This document shows, in pieces, positions 1 to 5,837 of a stretch of 9,335 nucleotides of DNA; the stretch's first letter is position 1; every line of letters begins with the position of its first letter. The stretch is from Chloroflexota bacterium (GTDB taxonomy: Bacteria > Chloroflexota > Dehalococcoidia > Lucifugimonadales > JACPCL1). Location of the stretch: NCBI GenBank assembly GCA_016210395.1, contig JACQUI010000313.1, positions 1-9,335 of the forward strand, in the 5' to 3' direction. Both the position numbers and the translations under genes were made by a program. Under the pieces are notes generated by a model that saw only the letters and a program-made list of their open reading frames with translations, was not told the origin of the DNA and did not search any database.

Positions 1-2
1 CC

Positions 3-77
3 GGCGGAATCGTCAAGATGTTGTCTGGCTACATCCCAGATACGGCTAGATACGAAATCCTCGGAAGTTCGGTCTAG
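3..77 (+). CDS. possible 3' end of a gene cut by the window edge
   Basis: One plus-strand frame is open from the window edge and ends at a TAG (75-77). It encodes about 24 residues, ending ...DTARYEILGSSV. The peptide has a plausible mixed composition for a protein C-terminus, and it would converge with the leftward gene that ends at 95. So short a piece carries no recognisable domain, and a chance open frame is possible. Confidence 0.25.
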   Translation, partial: GGIVKMLSGYIPDTARYEILGSSV

Positions 78-94
78 GGGACTCCTAATGATGC

Positions 95-373
95 TCACGC
101 GACCAGAGCCGCCTTTGGCACAACCATTCGATTCTTGCCACTGAAAGCGACGTCAAGCTTTACAACCCACTGGTCCCCAAGGTCTTCGACGATCACCCTC
201 CCGACTCGCATGGACGTTCCGGGGCTAAGCTTCACCCCTCCACTCATGAGAGTGCCCCCCACGGGGTCTCCTCTTACTACAACGATCACCCTCTCGCCAA
301 TGGTGGGCATACGAGTCTCCTTGCGTAGCAGTTCATCCCATTCATCATCGGTTGGCCGCTGTATCTTGACCAT
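95..373 (-). CDS. small protein of unknown function, predicted beta-rich
   Basis: I do not recognise this 92-residue protein and assign no function. Residues 1-21 are charged and helix-like (PTDDEWDELLRKE). Residues 24-92 alternate short hydrophobic strands with glycine turns (GERVIVVVRGDP, MRVGRVIVEDLGDQWVVKLDV, NRMVVP), which suggests a small beta-barrel or SH3-like fold; this is inference from the pattern only. No signal peptide or membrane segment is visible. The ATG at 373 is well supported: a GGGAGG ribosome binding site lies 8 bases upstream and a perfect TATAAT lies about 27 bases upstream. It is the last of the leftward genes but probably has its own transcript, because a hairpin (429-448) separates it from the thiE fusion. 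Its base composition looks less GC-rich than the neighbouring gene. Confidence 0.7.
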   Translation of the reverse strand: MVKIQRPTDDEWDELLRKETRMPTIGERVIVVVRGDPVGGTLMSGGVKLSPGTSMRVGRVIVEDLGDQWVVKLDVAFSGKNRMVVPKAALVA

Positions 374-399
374 CCGTACCGCCTCCCTACTCAGGCGCC

Positions 400-405
400 A
401 TTATA
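400..405 (-). promoter_or_regulatory. -10 box TATAAT before the 92-residue gene
   Basis: Read on the minus strand, the sequence is a perfect TATAAT. It sits just upstream of the GGGAGG ribosome binding site and ATG at 373. No good -35 box lies 16-18 bases further upstream, so the promoter would be weak or need an activator. The gap between thiE and this gene has room for it. Confidence 0.4.
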
Positions 406-428
406 TCGCCCAGCGACAACCTCCTGCA

Positions 429-448
429 CGCATTGGTGCTCCAATGCG
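429..448. terminator. hairpin after the Clp_N-ThiE gene
   Basis: A perfect 8-base inverted repeat, CGCATTGG/CCAATGCG with a TGCT loop, lies 13 bases beyond the thiE stop codon. There is no run of T after it on the minus strand, so it may be a weak or factor-dependent terminator, or only an mRNA 3'-end structure. Confidence 0.35.
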
Positions 449-461
449 CGGTAAGCCCCAG

Positions 462-1598
462 TTATCCTCTTGGCTTTCTGGCCCGTATCCGCTCCACCAG
501 CGCGCGTGCGGCGGTCTCCGGCTCCTGCGCCAGGCAGACGGCGCTGATCACACACACGCCGTCCGCGCCCGCCTCCAGCACTGCGTCCACGTTGCCGATG
601 TTGATGCCGCCGATGGCGACGACCGGCACGTCTTTGATAGCCGCGCGGACGCTGCGCAACGCCTCCAGCCCGGCGGGGCGCGTGTTGCTCTTGGAGGACG
701 TGCCGAAGATGTCGCCCACGGCAACATAGTCGGCCTCACTGGCAACCGATGCAAGCGCTTCTTGGGTGAGGGCGTTGGACGTGCCGATGAACTGGTGCGG
801 CCTGAGGATGGCGCGGGCCTCGGTAACAGGGAGGTCGTGCTGGCCCACGTGCAGGCCGTGGGCGTTGGCCGCTATGGCCAGGTCAGCGTGGTCGTTGACG
901 ATGAAAGACGCGCCTGCCTCCTCGCAGGCCTTCCTGAGCTCGCGGGCCAGGGGAAGCTGGTCGCCCTTGTCGTGCACCTTGTCGCGGAGCTGGATGGCCG
1001 TTGCCCCTCCGCGCAAGGCCGCGCGGGCGATCTCCAGCACGTCACGCCCGCCGGTGAGCTGCGGGTCCACGATGACGTAGAGGCCCGCCACTTTGGAAGC
1101 AGCCCGTTTGCGGAGAGCGAGGGTATGGGCGGGAGTTTCGCCCGTTTTCGTCTCGTCTATCGCAAGCTCTGAGAAACGAGACCGCACGGTGTCCAGCGTA
1201 ACGCCCAGGCCCTTGAGCACGCCCGCTGCGACGCCTTCGCCCTCGCGCAGGAGGCCGATGAGCAAGTGCTGCGACCCGACGTAGTGATGGTTGAGACGCC
1301 GGGCCTCGTCCACGGCCAGCTCAATCACCCGCTTCGCCCGTGGCGTCAGGCCGATTTCACCTGGCGCGGGCCGCCGCTCTTCCCGCCCAACGATCTGCTC
1401 GACTTCAGAGCGCACTTTGCCGGGGTCTGCAGAAAGGTCTGCCAGCGCCCGCGCTGCCGGCCCCTCCTGGTCTCTGATGACGCCCAGCAGGATGTGCTCA
1501 GTGCCGATGTAGCTGTGGTTGAATCGCTGGGCCTCCGCCTGGGCGTAGGAGAGGGCCCGGCGGGCCTGCTCGGAGAACTTCTCAAACCTTGAAGTCAT
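462..1598 (-). CDS. thiE: Clp N-terminal domain fused to thiamine-phosphate synthase
   Basis: This 378-residue protein has two parts. Residues 1-145 form a Clp_N double repeat like that of ClpC: repeat 1 has FNHSYIGTEHILLGVI (26-41) and repeat 2 has LNHHYVGSQHLLIGLL (102-117). After a linker (146-168), residues 169-378 form a complete ThiE TIM barrel. Visible ThiE motifs are AIQLRDK (201-207), VNDHADLA (234-241), GLHVGQHDLP (248-257), IGTS (271-274), VGDIFGTSSK (294-303) and VVAIGGI (326-332). ThiE joins hydroxymethylpyrimidine diphosphate to thiazole phosphate, giving thiamine phosphate in the cytosol. In ClpC the Clp_N repeats bind adaptors or substrates; no AAA+ ATPase domain is present here. 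I chose the ATG at 1598 because AAAGGGG precedes it and the Clp_N homology begins there. The frame also runs further upstream to a TTG at 1682, but without homology. I see no TPP riboswitch upstream. The domain calls are strong; the purpose of the fusion is unknown. Confidence 0.93.
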   Translation of the reverse strand: MTSRFEKFSEQARRALSYAQAEAQRFNHSYIGTEHILLGVIRDQEGPAARALADLSADPGKVRSEVEQIVGREERRPAPGEIGLTPRAKRVIELAVDEARRLNHHYVGSQHLLIGLLREGEGVAAGVLKGLGVTLDTVRSRFSELAIDETKTGETPAHTLALRKRAASKVAGLYVIVDPQLTGGRDVLEIARAALRGGATAIQLRDKVHDKGDQLPLARELRKACEEAGASFIVNDHADLAIAANAHGLHVGQHDLPVTEARAILRPHQFIGTSNALTQEALASVASEADYVAVGDIFGTSSKSNTRPAGLEALRSVRAAIKDVPVVAIGGINIGNVDAVLEAGADGVCVISAVCLAQEPETAARALVERIRARKPRG

Positions 1599-1640
1599 TG
1601 AGTCCCCTTTCATGCCCGTTTCCAGACTGGCAGGCTGTGC

Positions 1641-1754
1641 TTCCCAGGAGGAGAAGGTTTGGAAGAGCGACCCCAGGGACAACCCTCACCTCTGTCCTCT
1701 CCCAAGGGAGAGGAAGCTATTGGCCTGCCAGGTGGGAGAACGAAGCTCTGTGCT
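1641..1754. repeat. dispersed hairpin repeat, copy A
   Basis: This intergenic sequence starts 3 bases after the stop of the first fmdB-like gene and reaches nearly to the thiE fusion gene. It resembles the gap after the other fmdB-like gene (2119-2240). The shared parts are an AAGGTT-GGA stretch, an A/CCC-CACCTC stretch, a pyrimidine/purine hairpin (TCCTCTCCC at 1695-1703, GGGAGAGGA at 1706-1714) and a GGAAGC-AT-GG stretch. The edges are approximate, judged by eye. Confidence 0.6.
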
Positions 1755-1756
1755 GT

Positions 1757-2107
1757 CTACAGGTCCAACCCGGCGGGCGGCGTTCCTTCCCGCGCGGCGT
1801 CTATGGACTCCCGCACCTGCTGGGGCAGCGCCATGCCATTCCTGGCAAAGGTCTCCTCCACGTTGCGGCCGATATTGCGCGGGTCGCGGAAGAAGTCCAG
1901 CCCCGGATCCTTGGGCGCCGGGCCTGTGGCCTCGTGGACCTGCCCTACTGTCTTACCGATGGCAAAGGAGGAGACGGCGCGTTGCAGGCGAGCGCTCCCG
2001 CAGTGCTGGCAGGACGGGTCCAGGGACGAGGTGACGGAGCGGGTCAGGAAGCTGGACTTGCGCCCGCAGTCGGAGCAGAGGAACTCGTAGATGGGCATAG
2101 CGATCAT
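1757..2107 (-). CDS. FmdB-type zinc-ribbon protein (copy 1)
   Basis: This small protein has the FmdB/CxxC_CXXC_SSSS zinc-ribbon signature. Counting from its MPIYEF motif, four cysteines (C8, C11, C30, C33) would bind one zinc ion. The family is widespread and its role is poorly known; it is often called a putative regulatory protein. The C-terminal half (DFFRDPRNIGRNVEETFARNG, then ESIDAAREG) is a helical tail unlike that of the neighbouring paralogue. Two starts are possible: ATG 2107, with GGGGAAGAG 9 bases upstream, and ATG 2098, which gives the family's usual MPIYE N-terminus. I list 2107 for its ribosome binding site; the two differ by three residues. The cysteine spacing is identical to the copy at 2247-2591, so the pair probably arose by duplication. 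It is likely co-transcribed with that gene and perhaps with the thiE fusion. Confidence 0.88.
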   Translation of the reverse strand: MIAMPIYEFLCSDCGRKSSFLTRSVTSSLDPSCQHCGSARLQRAVSSFAIGKTVGQVHEATGPAPKDPGLDFFRDPRNIGRNVEETFARNGMALPQQVRESIDAAREGTPPAGLDL

Positions 2108-2118
2108 CTCGGACGTCT

Positions 2119-2240
2119 CTTCCCCATCCGAGGAAGGTTAGGATAGGGACGCCTCGTAGGGCTACCCCCACCTCAATCCTCCCCCGCAAGGGGGGAGGAA
2201 GCAATGGTATGCTACTACCCCACCGGGGGAGAAAGCTGTT
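2119..2240. repeat. dispersed hairpin repeat, copy B
   Basis: This is a diverged copy of the 1641-1754 sequence, in the same orientation and again just after an fmdB-like stop codon. Its central hairpin is perfect: TCCTCCCCC (2177-2185), loop GCAAG, GGGGGAGGA (2191-2199). It is followed by GGAAGCAATGG and a smaller CCCC-ACC-GGGG hairpin (2217-2227). It lies 5' of the first fmdB-like gene. The limits are approximate. Confidence 0.6.
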
Positions 2241-2246
2241 GGTGAC

Positions 2247-2591
2247 CTACTCGTCGTCAAGGGCGTCGCCAGGCCCGGTTTGCTCGGCCTCCACCTCGGC
2301 GGCGAACTCATCCAACTCCCGCCCGAAGGCCGGCCCCATGTCCTTGCGCATACCCTTGGCCCATTCGGTCATGCTCTTGGGGTCGTCCTCGTCGAAGTCG
2401 CCCATGCTCTCGGTGGAAGGGATGCTCATGCCCGAGTCCCAGGGGATGTGGACGGCGAAGGTGGACATCACGCGGCGCACGTCGCTGCTGGAGCAGTGGG
2501 GGCATGCGGGGGCTTGAGCCTTGGAAACACTGCGGAAGAAGTGGCTGCTTTTGCGGTTGCAGCGGTTGCAGCGGTATTCGTAGATGGGCAT
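2247..2591 (-). CDS. FmdB-type zinc-ribbon protein (copy 2)
   Basis: This 114-residue protein begins with the FmdB consensus MPIYEYRCNRC, with zinc-ligand cysteines at C8, C11, C30 and C33. The serine-rich spacing after the last pair (CPHCSSSDV) fits the CxxC_CXXC_SSSS family. The tail is acidic (GDFDEDDPKSM, DEFAAEVEAEQ), with no membrane segment, so a cytosolic protein is expected. The ATG at 2591 is chosen for the family N-terminus and for a strong AGGAG 7 bases upstream; in-frame codons further up run through an intergenic inverted repeat and are not protein-like. It is first in the leftward run and diverges from the acetyltransferase gene. A 23-base-pair hairpin would form in its leader directly before the ribosome binding site. 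The molecular role is unknown. Confidence 0.9.
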   Translation of the reverse strand: MPIYEYRCNRCNRKSSHFFRSVSKAQAPACPHCSSSDVRRVMSTFAVHIPWDSGMSIPSTESMGDFDEDDPKSMTEWAKGMRKDMGPAFGRELDEFAAEVEAEQTGPGDALDDE

Positions 2592-2604
2592 GGCGTGACT
2601 CCTG

Positions 2605-2664
2605 CCGTTCATCCTGAGCTTGTCGAACCACAAAGGCGCCCTTCGACAAGCTCAGGATGAACGG
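2605..2664. repeat. perfect 23-bp inverted repeat (TTCGACAAGCTCAGGATGAA family)
   Basis: The arms at 2605-2627 and 2642-2664 are exact reverse complements over 23 bases, separated by a 14-base loop. The core TTCGACAAGCTCAGGATGA resembles a dispersed intergenic repeat that I recall from many bacterial genomes. A related piece, TTCGACAGGCTCACCAAGAAC, occurs at 5700-5720. Here the left arm ends one base from the AGGAG of the fmdB-like gene that starts at 2591. Confidence 0.85.
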
Positions 2665-2704
2665 AAGCGTGCTCTTTGCCTGGGAGAAGCGAAAGACCGT
2701 GGCT

Positions 2705-2748
2705 ATTGTACGCATCTGTATTGTACGGCCTTGCGGCTGGTATACAAT
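2705..2748. promoter_or_regulatory. candidate bidirectional promoter with three ATTGTA boxes
   Basis: On the plus strand, TTGTAC (2721-2726) and TACAAT (2743-2748) are 16 bases apart and would serve the acetyltransferase gene. On the minus strand the same boxes read as -35 TTGTAT (2747-2742) and -10 TACAAT (2725-2720), also 16 bases apart, serving the fmdB-like gene. A further ATTGTAC lies at 2705-2711. The arrangement suits the divergent gene pair. The boxes match sigma-70 consensus moderately well. Confidence 0.5.
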
Positions 2749-2770
2749 AGGGACGCCTAAGAAGCTATCT

Positions 2771-3220
2771 ATGCCGGACCATCAAATACAGACCGCAACA
2801 GCCGCCGACCTGGACGCCCTGGAAGAGTTGGAACGCTTGGGCTTTCCCCTGGACCAGTACAGCAAGGAACGCCTGAAGTACTTGCTGTCCCAGGCCAACG
2901 CCAGCTCCTACAAGATCGAAGAGGATGGCAAGGTAAGCGCCTACGCCATGGTGCTCTGGCGCAAGGGCAGCCGCGCCGGCCATCTGTACTCCATCGTGAC
3001 GCACCCGGAGGCGCAGGGCCGTGGGCTGGGGAGCGCTTTGCTGGACGCGTTGGAGGCCGAGGCGAAGGAGCGCGGGTGCGACCGGATCCGCCTGGAGGTG
3101 CGCGCCGACAACGACACGGCCATCGCATTCTACCTGCGCCGTGGCTACGTGCGCGTGAAGGAGTTGCCCGGTTTTTATACCGATGACGCCCCAGGCGTGC
3201 GCATGGTCAAGCGCTTTTGA
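2771..3220 (+). CDS. GNAT-family N-acetyltransferase, RimI-like
   Basis: This 149-residue protein is a single GNAT domain. Motif A carries the acetyl-CoA pyrophosphate-binding loop QGRGLG (82-87), preceded by the strand LYSIVTHPEA. Motif B has LEVRADNDTAIAFYLRRGY (108-126), with the Asn and Tyr pattern typical of RimI-type enzymes. It transfers an acetyl group from acetyl-CoA to an amine. RimI itself acetylates the N-terminus of ribosomal protein S18, but substrate cannot be read from sequence. The ATG at 2771 is chosen because the domain starts right after it and a promoter lies just upstream; AAGAAG 6 bases before it is only a weak ribosome binding site. The frame is open further upstream through a repeat, which is unlikely to be coding. 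It is convergent with the RNase HII-YraN gene, with a palindrome between their stop codons. Confidence 0.9.
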   Translation: MPDHQIQTATAADLDALEELERLGFPLDQYSKERLKYLLSQANASSYKIEEDGKVSAYAMVLWRKGSRAGHLYSIVTHPEAQGRGLGSALLDALEAEAKERGCDRIRLEVRADNDTAIAFYLRRGYVRVKELPGFYTDDAPGVRMVKRF

Positions 3221-3236
3221 TGCGGGCGGCGTCATT

Positions 3237-3264
3237 GTAGGGGCGCAAGGCCTTGCGCCCCTAC
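3237..3264. repeat. perfect 28-base palindrome, GTAGGGGCGC family, copy 1
   Basis: The sequence is its own reverse complement: GTAGGGGCGCAAGG followed at once by CCTTGCGCCCCTAC. It fills most of the 48-base gap between two convergent genes, 16 bases after the acetyltransferase stop and 4 bases from the stop of the RNase HII-YraN gene. It may act as a bidirectional terminator or mRNA end, but has no T-run. Related copies are at 4436-4466 and 6413-6442. Confidence 0.85.
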
Positions 3265-3268
3265 GCGC

Positions 3269-4330
3269 CTACAACAACACTTCCCCCACCACGTTGGGCA
3301 GATGCTCCAGAATGTGCGCGCCGCCGTTTCCGTCCAGCCGCACCGCCACCAGGTCTATGCGCCACTCCCGGTTGGCAAGGCCGTTGCGCTGGAGGTAGTC
3401 CTGGGCGGCCAGCGCGAGCCGCTGCTGTTTCCTTCGCGTGACCGATTCCGCCGGCGTGCCCATGGCGCTGGTGCGCCTGGCCTTGACCTCCACGAAGGCG
3501 ACCACGCCATCCCTGTCCTGGACAACGATGTCTATCTCTCCCCAGGGGCAGTGATAGTTGCGCGCCAGCAGGCGGCAGCCGCAGCGCGTCAGGTAGTCCG
3601 CCGCCGCCTGCTCTGCCGCGGCCCCTTTCGCCTGCTCCGTGGTCGGCTTTGGGCTGTGCGCTTCCGGATCGAGCAACTGCCTCACGGGGGCGAAGGAGCG
3701 GCGGTGGATGGGGCTCGGGCCAAGCTCCGCCAGCCTGGCAAGGTGGTCCGGCGTTGGATAGCCTTTGTGCTGGGCGATGCCGTAGCCCGGGTAACAGGCG
3801 TCCATTTCATTCATCAGCGCGTCGCGCGCCACCTTCGCGATGATCGAGGCTGCGGCGATGGACCGGCACAGCGCATCGCCCTTGATGATGGCGCGGAAGG
3901 GAAGGCCCGCATCAGGCAGCGGCAGGGCATCTATGAGGAGGTGGTCTGGACGGAGCGAAAGCGTCGCGATGGCGCGGGTCATGGCCTGCCTTGTCGCTCC
4001 CACGATGCCGAGGCTGTCAATCTCCTCCGAGCTTGCGGAGCCGGTGGCCGCAGCCGTCGCTCCGCTGCGGATAGCAGCGTCGAGACGAACGCGTTGCGCC
4101 GCAGTGAGGGCCTTGCTGTCCCGCAGGAGCGGATAGAAGGGCAGCTCCGCCTGGGGGTCAAGCACGACCGCTCCCGCCAGGACGGGGCCTGCAAGCGGCC
4201 CTCGTCCCACCTCGTCCACGCCTGCAATAAGACGATACCCCTGCCGCTGCAGGCGCAGCTCTTCTGCGAACGTGGCAATGGGCTTAACGGCCAAGTTTGT
4301 ACCGCCGTTGAGGCATGACGGATCTCGCAC
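3269..4330 (-). CDS. rnhB: ribonuclease HII fused to a YraN (UPF0102) nuclease-like domain
   Basis: Residues 30-220 are RNase HII, which cuts the RNA strand of RNA-DNA hybrids and starts removal of ribonucleotides from DNA. Its four acidic residues are visible: D39 and E40 in GVDEVGRG, D134 in LLIDAL and D152 in IIKGD. IAAASIIAKVARD follows at 158-170. Residues about 232-353 are a YraN/UPF0102 domain with a PD-(D/E)xK-like core: GEIDIVV (264-270) and FVEVKAR (279-285). YraN function is not settled. The genes rnhB and yraN are often neighbours; here they are one frame with only a short PEAHSPKPTTEQ linker. The start is uncertain: a GTG at 4330 with no clear ribosome binding site, or a TTG at 4294 after GGCGGT. 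It lies downstream of mnmA on the same strand, 176 bases away. Confidence 0.93.
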   Translation of the reverse strand: MRDPSCLNGGTNLAVKPIATFAEELRLQRQGYRLIAGVDEVGRGPLAGPVLAGAVVLDPQAELPFYPLLRDSKALTAAQRVRLDAAIRSGATAAATGSASSEEIDSLGIVGATRQAMTRAIATLSLRPDHLLIDALPLPDAGLPFRAIIKGDALCRSIAAASIIAKVARDALMNEMDACYPGYGIAQHKGYPTPDHLARLAELGPSPIHRRSFAPVRQLLDPEAHSPKPTTEQAKGAAAEQAAADYLTRCGCRLLARNYHCPWGEIDIVVQDRDGVVAFVEVKARRTSAMGTPAESVTRRKQQRLALAAQDYLQRNGLANREWRIDLVAVRLDGNGGAHILEHLPNVVGEVLL

Positions 4331-4435
4331 AGGCTCAGGATACGCGGATTATACGCGGGGGCTGTGCGCCGGGCCAGCGCGCGCAGGGCCAGGTCGCGCC
4401 GGTTTGGGAGCATGGGGCGCTGGGGCGTGCAAAAA

Positions 4436-4466
4436 GTAGGGGCACGACATACTGAATCGTGCCCCT
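4436..4466. repeat. inverted repeat, GTAGGGGCAC family, copy 2
   Basis: AGGGGCACGA (4438-4447) and TCGTGCCCCT (4457-4466) are perfect arms around a 9-base loop, preceded by GT. The outer GTAGGGGC matches the palindromes at 3237 and 6413. It lies 40 bases beyond the mnmA stop codon. The rest of the 4331-4506 gap shows no gene or other signal that I can identify. Confidence 0.7.
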
Positions 4467-4506
4467 TGTATCGTATGGAAGACCTGGAGTGAGGACCGCC
4501 GTGTCC

Positions 4507-5646
4507 CTACCGGGATAGGCCGATTTGGGAGACACGCTGGAAGGCGGCAACCGGCTCTCCGCAAACAGGTGAGCGCAGGGCGCCCTCGATGACGCCGCCG
4601 CCGAGAAGCTCTTCGCCCTGGTAGAACGCCACCGCCTGGCCAGGCGTAATGGCCCGCTGGGGGCGGTGAAACCGTACCACCAGGCGGCCAGGCTCGGGGA
4701 TGAGCGTGGCGGCGTCTTCCGAGGCCTTGTACCGGATCTTGGCGGTGACCTCCACGGGGCCTTGCGGCGCGCCGGCAGGAAAGCTGGCCCGGCTGGCCCA
4801 AAGCGTGTCCTGCCACAGCTCTTCCGCCGGCCCAGCGATGACGCGGTTGCTGGCGGCGTCAACGCCCACGACAAAAAGAGGCGTGGGCGAAAAAACGCCG
4901 AGGCCCTTGCGTTGGCCGATGGTGTAGTTGTGGATGCCTTCGTGCTTCCCCAGCACGTTGCCGCTGGAGTCTACGATGTCCCCCGGGACAGCCTTGACAC
5001 GCTCGCGCAGGAAGGCGCGGTAGTCGCCCGTGGGGATGAAGCATATCTCCTGGCTGTCCGGCTTGTCGGCCACGGGCAGTCCGCCCTGGCGGGCGATGGA
5101 GCGGATCTGCGGCTTGGTGTACTCGCCCACCGGCAGCAGGACCCGCGCCAGCTCATGCTGGCGGAGGGTGTACAACACGTAGGACTGGTCCTTGGCGGCG
5201 TCCACGCCCTTCAGCAGGTGGTAGGCCCCATCCCGGTAGGCGACGCGTGCATAGTGGCCCGTCGCCACATAGCCGGCGTCCAGCGAGATTGCGCGCTGCA
5301 GGAGAAAGCTGAACTTGATCTTGTCGTTGCATGCCAGGCAAGGATGAGGCGTGCGGCCACGGGTGTACTCCTGGCAGAAGTAGTCTATGACGTGCTCCTT
5401 GAACTCCCGCTCGAAGTTCAGGAGGTAGTGGGGAACGCCCAGGACCTGGCAGACGCGGCGGGCGTCGTCCACATCCTCCAGGGTGCAGCAGCCCTTGTTG
5501 TAGGAGGTCAGGGCATCGGTGTGGTCTGCGGTGAACAGGCGCATGGTGACGCCCACGACATCGTAGCCCGCCTCCTTCAGGAGCAGGGCTGCGACGGAGG
5601 AGTCAACGCCTCCGCTCATGGCGACGACGACGCGCTTGTGGGACAT
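4507..5646 (-). CDS. mnmA: tRNA-specific 2-thiouridylase MnmA
   Basis: MnmA puts the sulfur on U34 of the tRNAs for Lys, Glu and Gln, using ATP and a persulfide relay in the cytosol. The protein has 379 residues, close to the usual length. The PP-loop ATP site is SGGVDSS (11-17). The nucleophile cysteine is C106 in HPCLACNDKIKF, and the second catalytic cysteine is C202 in DSQEICFIP. ATGHYAR (128-134) and HNYTIGQRKGLG (239-250) are further family signatures. The C-terminal beta-barrel (about 300-379) ends with the VRFHRPQRAITPGQAVAFYQ and LLGGGVI stretches. I chose ATG 5646 over the in-frame GTG at 5652, because the GAGAG lies at a usable distance only from the ATG. The gene diverges from the small ORF and rsfS to its right. 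Confidence 0.97.
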   Translation of the reverse strand: MSHKRVVVAMSGGVDSSVAALLLKEAGYDVVGVTMRLFTADHTDALTSYNKGCCTLEDVDDARRVCQVLGVPHYLLNFEREFKEHVIDYFCQEYTRGRTPHPCLACNDKIKFSFLLQRAISLDAGYVATGHYARVAYRDGAYHLLKGVDAAKDQSYVLYTLRQHELARVLLPVGEYTKPQIRSIARQGGLPVADKPDSQEICFIPTGDYRAFLRERVKAVPGDIVDSSGNVLGKHEGIHNYTIGQRKGLGVFSPTPLFVVGVDAASNRVIAGPAEELWQDTLWASRASFPAGAPQGPVEVTAKIRYKASEDAATLIPEPGRLVVRFHRPQRAITPGQAVAFYQGEELLGGGVIEGALRSPVCGEPVAAFQRVSQIGLSR

Positions 5647-5686
5647 GATCACTCTCTGGGCAAAACGATGGCGTGGCTGGCCTGTA

Positions 5687-5724
5687 CCCCGTTCGTGGGT
5701 TCGACAGGCTCACCAAGAACGGGG
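5687..5724. repeat. imperfect inverted repeat containing TTCGACAGGCTCACC
   Basis: CCCCGTTC (5687-5694) and GAACGGGG (5717-5724) are perfect 8-base arms. Between them lies TTCGACAGGCTCACC, a variant of the core of the 2605-2664 repeat. It lies in the leader region of mnmA, 40 bases from its start codon. No good promoter for mnmA is obvious between here and 5837. Confidence 0.7.
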
Positions 5725-5837
5725 GCTTGCGCTCCCGGGCCAACAACTTTGGGCATCAGGTAGAGCGTAGCATAGGTGACGCGGGTGGACAACAACAGAT
5801 AAGATATGGGTAGCCCAAACGCAACGTGGGAGGCCAT

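Noticed and set aside
135..1172. Long plus-strand open frame opposite the thiE fusion and the 92-residue gene
   Set aside because: It is antisense to genes with clear family motifs and good ribosome binding sites. Its arginine-, alanine- and valine-rich product is typical of an antisense frame in GC-rich DNA.
1599..1756. TPP riboswitch before the Clp_N-ThiE gene
   Set aside because: I looked for the conserved TPP-riboswitch stems on the minus strand and saw only the dispersed hairpin repeat.
2143..2758. The 12-mer ATAGGGACGCCT at 2143-2154 and again at 2747-2758
   Set aside because: The match is exact but short. One copy overlaps a promoter and the other a repeat, and no further extension is visible, so chance is not excluded.
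3302..4318. Long plus-strand open frame opposite the RNase HII-YraN gene
   Set aside because: It lies wholly antisense to a confirmed two-domain gene and has no recognisable domain.
4335..4874. Minus-strand open frame overlapping the 3' end of mnmA and the gap after it
   Set aside because: It uses another frame of mnmA, runs through the 4436-4466 repeat and is rich in Arg, Pro and Ser without motifs.
4666..5763. Long plus-strand open frame opposite mnmA
   Set aside because: It is antisense to mnmA, with low-complexity V/A/G/R composition and no domain.
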